A DNA stretch of 64,000 nucleotides, taken from contig NC_061789.1 in NCBI RefSeq assembly GCF_022458985.1, positions 6,304,357-6,368,356 on the forward strand, read 5' to 3'. The translations under genes and the position numbers were made by a program. The first letter of the stretch is position 1. Each line of letters begins with the position of its first letter. The notes under the pieces were generated by a model. The model made no database searches. It was given only the letters and a program-made list of their open reading frames with translations, and had not been told where the DNA came from. Origin of the DNA: Mugil cephalus. Taxonomy: Eukaryota > Chordata > Actinopteri > Mugiliformes > Mugilidae. This document shows, one piece after another, positions 11,876 to 23,169 of this stretch.

Positions 11876-12481
11876 GATTGAAACGTCACATTTTTACATA
11901 TTTAACCTGCACAAAAGACAAGTGCAGAAGCTAAGCTAAGTTACATCTGGACACCGTTTGCCACTGTTTGCCGTCGCTGTGCTTCTGTTTATCAGTGGAT
12001 TCGTCTAACTACAGGCTGGAACGCAAACAAGGATCAACCGAAATGTCAAACTGCTCCTCGGACTCCTTAAAGCTCGTCAAACAACAGAGGAAACACACAA
12101 GAGGCGGCACGCTCTGAAAGTCACACGGGCCTGTTGGACAAAATTTGACATCTGACTTCCCCCGTATCACAAGTGAAATTTAAAACAGGTTCTTTTTTTT
12201 CTTGTGTCATTGCTAGAGGCTTGGTTTCTGTGACTGTTTCCACTCTGTGCTGCGTTGTTTTTATTTTTTTTATGTCTAGTAACCTTGTTAAGGCTGTCAC
12301 GGGCCTCCATCTGACTGAGACCGGCCCTGAACGCGGAGCCCCGCCCACTCCGGCCCCGGCTCCTCCCCCTGCGCTCCCCTGCATCTCCTCTCCTGCAACT
12401 GGATTTGAAGGCGAGGAGAGAGGGAGGGGGCAGAGGCGAGAGAGAAACAAAAAAAACGTGACTAGGCACCCAAAGCGTCCT

Positions 12482-12491
12482 GTTATGCAAC
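12482..12491. promoter_or_regulatory. Near-consensus NFIL3/C/EBP site beside nfil3 B exon 1
   Basis: GTTATGCAAC differs from the NFIL3 consensus RTTAYGTAAY at one base and also fits a C/EBP-PAR half-site pair. It lies just upstream of, or within, the first non-coding exon of nfil3 B. Regulatory use is inferred only. Confidence 0.35.
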
Positions 12492-12509
12492 AACTGACCT
12501 ACTAACATA

Positions 12510-12548
12510 CATTTAGAGACTCGGAGAGAAGAAGGAGGGAGAGAGGGT

Positions 12549-12580
<32 letters not shown>

Positions 12581-12797
12581 GGATTGGAGCTAACATGACA
12601 TGAGGAGCGGACTAAAAACAAGGCACCGTGTTCACACTCGCGCATTTACCTGCACTAATCGCAGAGCAGCCGTTTGGAAAGTGACGGACTGTGCGTGTGA
12701 CAGCAAACACACGGCGGATGCGTAAAAAAGCAACACTGTTGGGACGAGATCAGCAGCACTGTGTGCGGATTCAGTATTTTTTCACAAAACAAAAGAG
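12510..12797 (+). other. nfil3: Non-coding first exon of nfil3 B (5' UTR)
   Basis: A strong donor (AAGAG then GTGAGTC) begins at 12798, and the matching acceptor is at 18821-18822. The exon contains a GA-rich tract (12533-12583), common in teleost 5' UTRs. No TATA box is evident. The left border is an estimate; the promoter is probably the GC-rich sequence at 12330-12510. There is no good ATG-initiated frame that continues into the coding exon. Confidence 0.5.
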
Positions 12798-14747
12798 GTG
12801 AGTCATTATTAATAACATTATTAACAACGCTTTCGCTGCTCGAATATCACTGAATGTGACATGGCACGCGCGCATTTTGGGTGTGATTCTCGCATTTTCT
12901 GCTTGGAGTGTTCCTGCTCCGCGAGCGTTTTGTTTTGGTGCCTCAATGTCAAGGCGAGGCTGCCTGCCTGCCTGCCTGCCTGTGTGAGGGTCTCTGTGTG
13001 AGCGCGGAAAGGGGATGGGTGGGTGGGTGGGTGGGAGGAAGTCGTGGTGGGTGGGTGTTGGGGAGGGGGTAGCCAGAGGTTACGGGATTCCTTCAGAAGG
13101 GGAAAAAAAAATAAAAAATTAAAACAAGGTGCGGTTGTGGCGCTGTTGGAGGAGAAGGTGAATGTGGATTGTTGCGCGGTGCCAAACGCTGGAGCGAGGC
13201 AGGGTCTGCGCGTCATCCCCCGCTGCCAGGTTGTGGCGTTATGGTGCATTCCCCTGATTATATATTCACGGATTGTTGTGGTGCATTCAGGGACCGGTGT
13301 GGTCTGTTTACCCCCCTACACTCACACCTGCTTTCATAACACACGTGGCTGATGAGAATGTTCAAATTAAATGCTTTAGGGATTCAAATCATTATAATTA
13401 TTATTATTTCAGTTCTGTTAATGTGCCGCTTTAAAAATACTCAGTGCCTTATTTAAATGTTGCAGGGACTCTGTGTGCGCGGACTATTTATACCCGGGTT
13501 CTTTTGGGTTAGTAGGCTACTTCATGCAGACAACTGAAAAAAAAAAAAAAAAAAATCCCATGCAGGCTCCGCGGACACACTTCTCTCCGTCACGTGTAGC
13601 AGCTCTTTGTAAAGGTTAACGCGGCTGTGCAGCCCTCAGGGTTAACCCTTTAGTGGCCCGGCAGTCCCTGAAGGAGCACAACACAAACCAGGAGTGAGAG
13701 CGCGAGGCATGATCATCTGGATACGCGCGGACACTTCTATTGCTTGTTTTTTTTTTCCTCCTTATTCTACCTTTTTTGTTTACGGCTCGCACTGAGCGAA
13801 GAATGGTGAAGTCCCGATGGCTCCGATGAGTGCGAGGTGAGGTGTGGATCAGAACATCTGGATTAAAAAAAAAAAAAAAAAACAAATGTGGGTCAAACGC
13901 TCCCACGTGTAACCCAGTAGACAGCTAAAAGAAAAACAGTATTTTCAATTTAAAATAAGAATAATATAAGTGTGAACAATGTTTGTTGAGATTTTTTTTA
14001 TTTATTTATTTTTTTATTATTTTTTCCGCTGTTGTTGAGGCGTTTGGTGAATTTCGTGGCACAGTTGGGATGCGCGTAATAGTCTCCTCGGATGACTGAG
14101 GATCCGATTAAATATGCATGATCGCCGATTTGTTAGACAGTGCAACAAAGGAGTCGTGCGGGGTAACATATTTCTCGCAATGTGCCTCTTGCCTGGTGAG
14201 ATTTATCCGCGGACCTGTCTTGTGCGCCCTCTCCGTACACGGGCGCGCTACGACAATAAATTTCAACCTGTTATTGACCTTCCAGCAGCTGGAATATCTC
14301 TGTGCGTGGCCGCGGGTCGCTGGTGTAAAAAATCATTAACCTGCTCGCAGGATTTTATGCAACGTTTTACTCCTCTTGGCTGCATTTTTACGCACAGCTT
14401 TGTGGTTTATATGGCACTGCACGTGTGCGCCGTAGCCCTTATTTTCTTGCAGTTTTCTTCAGAGAAAGGCCTTTGTGTAATGTCCACATGATATTATGAA
14501 AAGACTATTCAGAGGCTGAAAGGTGCGTGAGGCGTCTCCTCGCCGGAGCAACTTGTAAACATTTTACGCGTAGCGAGTTGCGCATGTGCCGCGTCCGCGC
14601 GCATGTATAGGAAACATAGGTTGCATAATAAACGAATTAAATAATTAAAATGGAATTAAAGAATGGTGGGGGGAGATTATGCAATAGGCGGAAACCCGTA
14701 GTCTGCGGCTATGCGGCGCTGCGCTTTGCTGCCAATTGGTTTGCGTA

Positions 14748-14770
14748 CGCACACACACACACACACACTG
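14748..14770. repeat. (CA)n microsatellite
   Basis: About eleven CA units, in the intron of nfil3 B. Confidence 0.9.
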
Positions 14771-16135
14771 GGTCTCTATGCCAGCTATGAATGTAGGTCA
14801 CATCAGTGCTGAGGGAGGGGAGGGATTGGGGGGGGTGCGTGAGGCGCACAACCACCGCTGACTAGAAAGGCAGAATCAGAACCCCACCAAAAATAAATCC
14901 TCACCCTGTCATAACAAAGGGAGGCACGCAGACGTATGGAAGCCAAACTAAATAAATTAATAAGCAACTTCGCAGACTGCTGACCCACTGGGACATCTGT
15001 AAACAAAATGGTGTGTGTTCTCGGTCAGGTTTCCATCCTACTTTGCGGCCTCTTGACTTTCTCGGGGTTTCCTGGCACATGCGAGATGATAAAAGACGAG
15101 GGCCTGGCTTTGTTATTGTGCTGCGGTTTGGAGGCAGCAGAGAGGCGAATTACGGCATTTAGTAGGCCAAGGGAGCACATGTGACTGGTGCAACACATGG
15201 ACTGAGTCACCGCTTTCCTTTTTTTTTTTTTTTTTCTTCTTTCCTCTTTGAGAGACGGGTTGATATGGCCTGTGTTCGTGGAACAAGGATCTGGCTTGAA
15301 CAGGACTCCGCCTTGCCACGCTGCCCTCCTTGACTTATTTTTCTTGGGAAGAAAAAGTCAGGTCAACCCCCCCGCGCCCCACCCCCACCCACCCCCAACT
15401 CCCCTCAACCCTTGGAAATCAAGCACACCCCACCCATGACCCCTAACTCTGCACCACGTGCCATACATTGCATTCTTGGAGGGTTCAGTGGGGAGAGGGG
15501 AGAGGGGAGGGGGGGCGACAAGGCAGCAATTTCATCATTCTCCCTTGCCCCCCCCCCCCCCCCTCCTCCTCCTCTTACTTTTATGTTAGACCTGCTCCCA
15601 TTTCCTGAAACGCTCCACGGAAACACGTGCATGGGGTTTGGAACCCTGTCCACCGTTTCCCAAAGCTCGCTGCCACATTTAGACTCCTGCGGTGTGGGCC
15701 CTGCGGCCGTGTGTGTGGGGGGGGAGTGGATTCTTTTACTGTGCTATCATTCCACAAGTGCCACAGAGACCCGGCGCTGACACGTGGAGGATAAATGATA
15801 AATGGCAGGAGTAATGTAGGCCAAGGGTGCGCGGAGCGGCGTCGGCGGGGGAACGAATTTGTAAATCTGTAAATTTGTGAATTCGGAATCCGTGACCTGC
15901 GGATGGGTTGTAATTTCGAGAGGGTGAATGAAATCAGAAGCGGTAGCTGCGAAATAGAGTAGCAACACCTTATTATGTGATTCATTCACAGCTGAATATC
16001 GAGGGAGAGACAAATAGATGCAAAAAAAAATAAATAAATGAAATAAATAAAAAAAAACAGCCGCCTCGCTTGCCAGTTAATTAAACGCGAGAGCTGATTC
16101 AGAGATACTTGGAGATGTGCAAAAGACGCACGGCG

Positions 16136-16143
16136 TGACGTCA
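16136..16143. promoter_or_regulatory. CRE in nfil3 B intron
   Basis: A perfect TGACGTCA, followed by CAATCA-like sequence. CREB/ATF proteins bind this palindrome and NFIL3 was first described as an ATF-site-binding repressor. Function here is inferred. Confidence 0.35.
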
Positions 16144-16930
16144 ATCAAGCCCTTTGTTACCGAACGTTGTTTTCTCACCGTCTGCATGTTAAGCCACTGG
16201 TTCAGAAGAAAGGGAGACAGAGTCCGATATGATTGGCTGCCCCTTCTGTTTCCCCCCTTTTTGTTGCTAGGGGTGACACATTCTTTCTTTTGATGCAATA
16301 CCAACACTGTCGCAATTGCCACTGCCCCCCCCCCCCCCCCCTCATCCAGCCACTGCTCTATCTCCATCCCTTTCTTTGTTTTAACAGCCATTGATTCCCT
16401 TCCATTTCTTTGTCTCCACTCCACTTGATTTCCACACGAGTCTATATTTAGGCGATGCTCTAATTCCGCGCACCTCCTTTTCTACTTTCCTTCTTTTCCT
16501 CTTTGCACTCCCTGACACTTTTTTTTTTGTGCGCGTGTTTGTTTTACTCTTTCCGATCTTTCCCTCGTCTCCCTCCGCTTCACCTCTCCGCCGCTGGGCT
16601 GACCTATATTCCAGCGAGCCGTACAGCGAGAGGCAGCGAGACTTGTGTTTACAGAGTGCGGTCGGTCCCCAGTTTCTGGGTCAGTGGGACAAGCGGAGGA
16701 GAAAAAAAAAGAGAAGAAAAGTCTTTCCCCCTCGTTATTTTTCACTTGTGCCCCGACAGCCACATGTCAGAGGCTCACGAGGACGACTGTAAGCCCTTCA
16801 GCCAAGGGAGGAAATGCAACACCCCGTCTTTACTTTATTACAAATGTGGCTCAAATGTGATGAGGAGTTAAGATTCAGAAAAACAAACACAAACCCAAAT
16901 CTGGCCTGAAATCTACGTTCATTGTGAGGA

Positions 16931-16940
16931 ATTACGTAAT
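16931..16940. promoter_or_regulatory. Perfect NFIL3/D-box consensus in nfil3 B intron
   Basis: ATTACGTAAT matches RTTAYGTAAY at every base and is a perfect palindrome. It is followed by GGGCGTCAC. A site for the protein inside its own gene suggests negative autoregulation, but about one match per 64 kb is expected by chance. Confidence 0.4.
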
Positions 16941-17554
16941 GGGCGTCACATCCACGGGGGAAAAGCAGAGTACAATCAGTCCAAACACCTCGTCAGATTA
17001 TGGGATTACAGATTCAGACAGTGGTGTTGCGGTCGTTACGTAGCTCAGCATAGGAGTGAAGAGGTGGAGTGACACCACCTATTTAATGTATGAGGTCAGT
17101 TACGCTCTGTTACTATGGATACATTTAAAAACACACATCGTCACGTGTGTGTGAGAAGTTGGGATAGTGTATAAATAGCATACCGTTTAAGGTGCGGTCA
17201 GGGTTTTAAGCTTTTCAGGTGTTATTTTAGGGAAACATGACACACAAGACAGAGGTAAGGGCAGAGGACAACAATAAAATGATATGCAGCATTACTTGTC
17301 GGCACGTTGGATGGTTCCAGGCTTATGTCCTTAAAAATAAACAACAGGAAGTCAATGTGATTTAAAGAAATCACATCACATCTCTATAGTTTGATATGTA
17401 GTTCATTATAGACCATTCCTAATTTCTATATTAGCATGCCAGCATTGGTTAATTAGCTCTAAGTAGGAGACAAAGCTGGAACTGATTTCAGGTCTATTAG
17501 TTTTGCCGGTCATACACGCAACACAAACCATTGAGCGAATTCAAAATTTGACTC

Positions 17555-17715
17555 GCAAGTCATCATCAAAGTTATTACAGTTCATCCTCGGGGGGATATG
17601 AATGGTTTCACCAAATTTCACAGCGATCCACTCAGCTGTTGTCAAGACTTTGTGCTCTGAAATATAAAACTCATGTTGGCGATTGAGAGAAAGTCAAAAA
17701 ACCTCTTTGGAGGTA
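17555..17715. repeat. Probable dispersed repeat
   Basis: The phrases CACCAAATTTCACAGCGATCC and AGCTGTTGTCAAGA fit a dispersed fish repeat seen in many genomes (caccaaatttcat...ccatccaatagttgttgaga type). The copy is diverged and its borders are unclear. Confidence 0.4.
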
Positions 17716-19327
17716 ACAGGGATTTGAACGTAGAAGGATTAATTATCTTTTAGCTTGTTTTTGTTGATTTGCTCTAATTTAAATACTTTAGTGTAAAGCC
17801 ACACCCGTTCAGCTCATTATCGAGGTCTCCCTGCTGCCTTTGGAGCTCTGGGGCACCCATGGCTACGACGCTGTCTGGCCACCCAAATGTAACAGTCCCT
17901 CCGTCCCACCTCCCGCCTCCCTTTTCCTCCTGGGGCCCTTGACCTATATTTATCAATGCCCCACCTCCCAGCCACAAATCTCTCACCCGAGCCTCAGCTT
18001 CTTTATCCTTGACCTGCATTAGCGGATGCCTTTGTCTGCCTTATCTGCTCACTCTGCATCATTGATTTGGCATCGAGTTGTTTTGGCGAAGGCTTTGGAA
18101 AAGGCTGCTACATTCCTCTGCGGATGAATGCACGGGGGGATAGCGGTGTTTCAGCAGTGTTTTTGTGGATGGGATTTCTCAAGGGGAAACTAGCCTCTGG
18201 GGGAGCTTTTTTTTTTTCCAAAGAGTAAACCAGAGAGCTGCTCTGCTAACTGAGTCACCATTTGTTCTCCGTCTGGCCCAAATAGTCATAAGGCAAAACT
18301 AATAAGCCAACAAAGTCTAGGTTTCATGCCCTCAACGTGTCTCAGACTAATGTTATTTCTGTGGTGGTATCTGACAAAAATGCGACATGTTTGACATTAG
18401 GCGCCCTTTTTTTAAGCCACGGGTGACAAGATGAAACGGGATCATCAGCCTTGCAATGAACTCATTGCCCGCATTACATCACAAAAGTCAACATCAACAT
18501 GCCAGGCAAAAAGGTCAGGGGTCATAGGCTGCAGACAGAGCAGATCAATGGCGGGGCCAAAAGGTCAGACAGTGAGGTCTAGCAACCATTCATCGGTTGC
18601 CAGGAGCAACACAGTCATTAAAGACTGACAAGGCCCCCCCCTCCCCAAAAAAATGCAGAGGAAAGCTATGCAGGCAATGTGTGTGTTGGAAAACAGGAGG
18701 AGAAATGACAAAAATGCCTTAAAAGTAACAATGTCAGTCTTATACAAGTGTGCATAATGGAACACCAGCCGTCCGTGTGGATTAACATATCTTTTTCTTC
18801 TGTTTTTTTTCTATCTCCACAGCCTTTCATCTTGCAGTCGACTGCAGAGAGAACCGAGGCAGACAGAGCGCAAGGCTCCCCAAGAGACTGACATGCTGAG
18901 GTAGACAGGCCGACCTACATCCTGCTGTTTGTGTGGAGATCTAGGACACTTCTGCGCCAGCATAGCTCAGTGTGCTGCTCTTATGCCAAACCTTTAGCAA
19001 CCAACAAAAGCAAGAGTGAAAAAGAGGAAATCTGAGGACAGATTCAATCCACTTACAGTCTGTGATACTTTAAGGAGTCCGGACACCAAGAACTCTTCCA
19101 GCGGATAAATGAGGGTGGCTAATGCTGAGCTCCAGCTGTTCTTCATCTTCCTGGCCAATTTGGACACTTGAGTCCCCTCTTGGTGTAACTACACAGAACT
19201 TGCAATAAATAGACGACCTTTGGGAGACGGGCTGTTCATCACCTCCCCTACATCCCCCCCGACCTCTGTTCTAGTTCTTTCCTCAGTCACACGAGCAAAT
19301 TTTCAAGCTGGCTGCCAGCGGAAAAGA

Positions 19328-21154
19328 ATGGAAAATCTGACTTCGGCTCTTAAAACAATAAACAAAAGCTCAGGGAATAACCTAAACTGCCTTGATACCT
19401 ACAACACGTATGAAGAGTCTCATCCCGCTATTCCAGGGACTCCAACTCGTATAGGAAGACTCATCAAACCCAAACCCAACATGACCTGCAGGAGAAAGCG
19501 TGAGTTCATCTCCGATGAGAAGAAAGACGCCTCGTACTGGGAGAAACGGCGCAAGAACAACGAGGCCGCCAAGCGCTCCCGAGAGAAGCGACGTCTCAAT
19601 GACATGGTTTTGGAAAACCGTGTCATTGCACTGAATGACGAGAATGTGAGGCTCAAGACCGAGCTGCTCCAGCTGAAGCTGCGCTTTGGCCTCATAAGCA
19701 CTGCCTCCTACATTGAGAAGAGCCAACAGATTGGCGGTGGAAACAACACAAGTAGTGGCAGTTCAACCTCCTCCTCCACTCAGTACTACTCCAGTGGTTA
19801 TTCTAGTGGTTCTCAGGTGATGATGAACTCTGACTCCTCTGAAACAGAGCAGTCGGGACGTAGCGAGGGCCATAGACAGCTGGTGAAATACTCCCCACGT
19901 GGCTCCCTCTCTGACATGTCCGATGGATCCTCCAGGGACAGCCCTGAACCGATGCCCTTTGAGATCAAGCAGGAAGGTGACAGGCTGGAGATGGACATCG
20001 CCAATGGCACCACCACCCAGATCATGTTCAATGTCCACCGTGGCTTGGCCTCTGTGCCCACACACCATCAGATTCAGCAGCATAATCAGGAGATTGAGGC
20101 TGCTTATCACAGTCAACAGCAGCAGCACCTTCAGCAACAAGTGCAACCCCACCAGGAGCCCGGTACCTCTGTCAACCAGGCTGCCCCACATCCACCTGCT
20201 GCCCAGAGGAGCGTAATTCTGTACGGTGCCAGCAGTGCCTCCTATCCTGTGGACGCCCTGACGAGGTCCCAGGACACTGATCTGCAGAGCAGCGGCAGCA
20301 GCCCGATGTGTGTCAACCAAATGCCCCAGTCCTTCACAGAGGGCTCCACAGACACACTGGCTGAGGTGACAAAGCAGCTGGAGAGGAAGACACTAGACTC
20401 CCCTTCCTGCGAGCTTTCAGACAGCCGCAACGAGGCCATAGAGAGGCAGGTGTACAGAGTTTGCCAACTTTCCCAGCAGCAGGACCAGCATCAGCAACAG
20501 CAGGAGAGCGATTCCCCCGCAGAGCGCCTCCATAAACACCTGGAGGGGGTCAGCCACTCGCACCTGTACCACCATCTCCAGCAGCCTCATCATTCATACC
20601 TCAGTGCACAAGACGAGGAGCCACCTGTGCTTACCTACGAGGGGGGGCCTAGGAGTGAGGTTCACTACCAAGGCCAATCAACATCCTCTAGAAAGGATGC
20701 CACATCTAGCGAAGGAGATCCCTGCAGCCCCGACAAGGAGGCCTCCACGGATGACGACGAGTCCACGCCTTCGTCCTGCTCAGACATGGGCAGCTTCCAC
20801 AACCAACATGTTCCCGGTGTCCTCCAACCACCCTCGCCTCTACCCCCCTCCCAGGGCTGTGCTCAGGCCCAGGGGTGGGATCCTCAGGGGGAGGTGAGGG
20901 GAACAGCACTGCCCCACAAACTGAGACTCAAACACCGGGCCATGAGCACCGGAAGCGCCGGCAACTGCTCCGGCCACGAGTCCCCGACCACTCCTCCCTC
21001 TGCCACGCCACCCCCTCTCCCCCAGCATCCCTACTTGTCCCTCACGCCTCCACAGAACATTAAGCGTGAGAGCCAAGGGGGCGCTGGGGAGGGGGCCAGA
21101 AAAGAGAGCGGGAAAAAGGAGACGGGTGGACGACGGAACAAGAGGAGAGATTAG
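19328..21154 (+). CDS. nfil3: NFIL3/E4BP4-like bZIP repressor, paralogue B
   Basis: This encodes a nuclear bZIP transcription factor of the NFIL3 family, 608 residues from the ATG at 19328 (A at -3, G at +4; the first ATG of this frame). Residues about 55-72 hold CRRKREFISDEKKDASYW, the basic region NNEAAKRSR is at 77-85, and the zipper runs to about 120 and ends with the LRFGLIS motif of the family. The rest is low-complexity and Ser-rich, with Gln/His tracts (about 262-276 and 381-395) and ALPHKLRLK (527-535), which matches ALPHKLRIK of mammalian NFIL3. The protein is longer than human NFIL3 (462) and ends in a basic tail (KRRD) without the ENLYLK-type C-terminal heptad motif. The whole frame is in one exon, as in other NFIL3 genes, behind a non-coding exon 6 kb upstream. 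NFIL3 proteins repress D-box targets, oppose PAR-bZIP activators in the circadian clock and act in immune lineages. Which numbered fish paralogue this is remains open. Confidence 0.95.
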   Translation: MENLTSALKTINKSSGNNLNCLDTYNTYEESHPAIPGTPTRIGRLIKPKPNMTCRRKREFISDEKKDASYWEKRRKNNEAAKRSREKRRLNDMVLENRVIALNDENVRLKTELLQLKLRFGLISTASYIEKSQQIGGGNNTSSGSSTSSSTQYYSSGYSSGSQVMMNSDSSETEQSGRSEGHRQLVKYSPRGSLSDMSDGSSRDSPEPMPFEIKQEGDRLEMDIANGTTTQIMFNVHRGLASVPTHHQIQQHNQEIEAAYHSQQQQHLQQQVQPHQEPGTSVNQAAPHPPAAQRSVILYGASSASYPVDALTRSQDTDLQSSGSSPMCVNQMPQSFTEGSTDTLAEVTKQLERKTLDSPSCELSDSRNEAIERQVYRVCQLSQQQDQHQQQQESDSPAERLHKHLEGVSHSHLYHHLQQPHHSYLSAQDEEPPVLTYEGGPRSEVHYQGQSTSSRKDATSSEGDPCSPDKEASTDDDESTPSSCSDMGSFHNQHVPGVLQPPSPLPPSQGCAQAQGWDPQGEVRGTALPHKLRLKHRAMSTGSAGNCSGHESPTTPPSATPPPLPQHPYLSLTPPQNIKRESQGGAGEGARKESGKKETGGRRNKRRD

Positions 21155-21506
21155 GGTGACATTTTTTTTGTCAAATGACAATTTCTCCTCTGAGAACTAC
21201 CCTGCCATCATGCCTTTGCCCCTTCCTCAAGCCCTTGGGACAGAAAACTGGGCTTTTCTACTCCCCCTATCCCGCCCCAGTATCACCAAAAAGACTGGAA
21301 AACTTGTGGGGCTGTAATATATTTGTATATGTTGTACAGACTTGTCATTTCTTACATCTTCTCCATACTTAACAGAAGCACTTTTGTTTATGTGATGAGA
21401 GGAGGAATGGAACTGCCGGCTTTTCTACTTTTGTCGTCCACCAGTAAAACAGCAGAGTACATCAACGAAAGCACACTTCGATAACTCACAAAAAGGAATG
21501 TAGAGA

Positions 21507-21512
21507 AATAAA
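21507..21512 (+). terminator. Proximal poly(A) signal of nfil3 B
   Basis: AATAAA about 350 bases after the stop codon. It would give a shorter mRNA form. Confidence 0.4.
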
Positions 21513-23136
21513 AATGTCAAGCTTTATCAGTACTAGAAATTTGGTACATATCTGACTGTAGACGAACATACACACATGTATGGCTGATTGCCTTAACTAG
21601 AATCAAATGCAAACGTACACCGGGGACAATCCCGCAACCAAAGAAGCACCAACGCCAACGACACTACAAAAGTTCCATACCTCTTCCCAGACCCTACCTC
21701 TACCAACCCATGCTCTACCTAACCATCTCCATCATTTCCTCAAAAGATTGCCATCACCTTTATTTTTTAAAGCACTTGGTTTGTATATTACTGTGATATA
21801 TGAACATATGTATCTATTATAAACATATATTTTGGAAAAGAAAATTGAATACAAATTCGCACAAAAATAACGAGGGTTCTGAACGTGACCACTCAATTAC
21901 AAAAATTGCCGTACAACCACATCGTCTGCCGTCGATGCAGGAACCATACAAATTTAAAAACAGATCTCCTGATTGTCAAGCTTAAGCATTAATTGTTATT
22001 TAATGCCCTGTTTACACGGAGATGGCCGTCCAGATTGGAGCGCCAGCAGCACTGAATGGAAGTTGTTTCTTGAGGCGAAATGTTTGGATTTATTAACCTT
22101 TAACCAGCCTTTAAATAATCGGTGGACGTCACCAGCTGCAGGCTATAACAAGCCTTTAGTTTATTTGAGCTTTATTAAACCATATCTTGTTGTTGTTACC
22201 GCTCACCAGCCCCATGTATTTATTTCCCAACCCTTTTTCCACACGCCCATCACTGTAGAAAAGCCCACGGGAACATAGACTGGGAATGTGTACAGACCTT
22301 ATTAGATGCATACATCTATCTCAGCCCTGGTTGTGAACGTTAATGTAGGCATGGGACGCAAGAAACAGGAGGAAATGAGGCTCACGTTAACACACTACAG
22401 CGCACTGAGTTCTGGAAAACAAAAAAAAAAGCTCCTCCTGTTTAAAGAGTAGCAGAGCCATCCATGGCTATTGATTACTTTGGTTTTGTAGTGTGACCAA
22501 ACAGATCTGATCCCAGATTTATCAAGTTACGGTGGAGTAAAATCTAATGCGATACCAAATTTGTCTATGAATTGGAGTTAATGAAGAAAGTTGCCTTCCC
22601 TTTGTCTCCCATGTGCCTCCATTGTTCACTTTCAGGGGTTGTTCATCCCTCTCTTGTGGTTGTTCTACTACTACTGGGCAGTGATGAATTGCCTTCACTG
22701 GATCCTAGTTTAACAAATGTCTATGTACCATGTTTGGCTTTTTGGTGCTTGTGTATAAATGTAAAGTCCCCACCCCACCCTTGAACAACACTGTAATGTT
22801 TGTTTCATTGGTTTTGTATCCTCTTTTTAGTCAAGGTGATGTTCTGTTTTCTTCTCTACTGTGTCTTTGCTCCTCCTACTGACTGTGATGACATGTATTT
22901 TTGCCTCATTCCTCCTCACCCCCGCGCCCCCACCCCCATCCCCTCCTCCTCCTTTTTTTCCAGCGTGTATTAATCAGTAATGTTTGTGGTTTTGCTGATG
23001 GTTTTATGAAAAAAGACATAAATGGTGTTTAGAGATGGGTGGTGGTTGGTCAGGTCGGTCATTACCATCGCTTCCTTTTGACATGTATGTAAAGACACTA
23101 ATGTTCATTGTGGAAGATGGGAGCATTTCAAGGAAA

Positions 23137-23142
23137 AATAAA
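23137..23142 (+). terminator. Distal poly(A) signal of nfil3 B
   Basis: AATAAA followed by A-rich then GTTGTTG/T-rich sequence, a typical cleavage context. Confidence 0.55.
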
Positions 23143-23169
23143 AAAATGTTGTTGACCTTTCAACATATC

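Larger units (their letters stand above)
7700..12450. other. Intergenic region between nfil3 A and nfil3 B
   Basis: No coding sequence was recognised in this 4.7 kb. It holds a GGA run (8273-8300), a poly(T) tract (8789-8806), an (AT)n tract (9028-9044), several A runs (9240-9460), a degenerate tRNA-headed repeat near 10565-10765 and a repeat with TATCGATA-type palindromes near 11665-11875. A moderately CpG-rich block lies at 9600-10400 without a gene signal; it could hold enhancers of either nfil3 gene. Confidence 0.4.
12798..18822 (+). other. nfil3: Intron 1 of nfil3 B
   Basis: This intron of about 6 kb runs from the GTGAGT donor to a long pyrimidine tract ending CCACAG at 18822. It holds microsatellites (TGCC units 12960-12983, GGGT units 13015-13035, CA 14748-14770), CpG-rich sequence at its start, a CRE at 16136-16143, a perfect NFIL3 consensus at 16931-16940 and a dispersed repeat near 17555-17715. 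No coding exon was recognised within it. Confidence 0.6.
21155..23165 (+). other. nfil3: 3' UTR of nfil3 B
   Basis: AT-rich non-coding sequence of about 2 kb after the TAG at 21152-21154, with several ATTTA-type motifs that may limit mRNA stability. It ends near the AATAAA at 23137-23142. No further family motif is encoded after the stop in any frame. Confidence 0.55.

Noticed and set aside
14114..14491. 125-residue plus-strand frame in the nfil3 B intron
   Set aside because: No recognisable motif; it lies within the intron and overlaps another frame of similar quality.
19382..21181. Other-frame and antisense open frames across nfil3 B
   Set aside because: Shadows of the 608-residue bZIP frame with no recognisable features.
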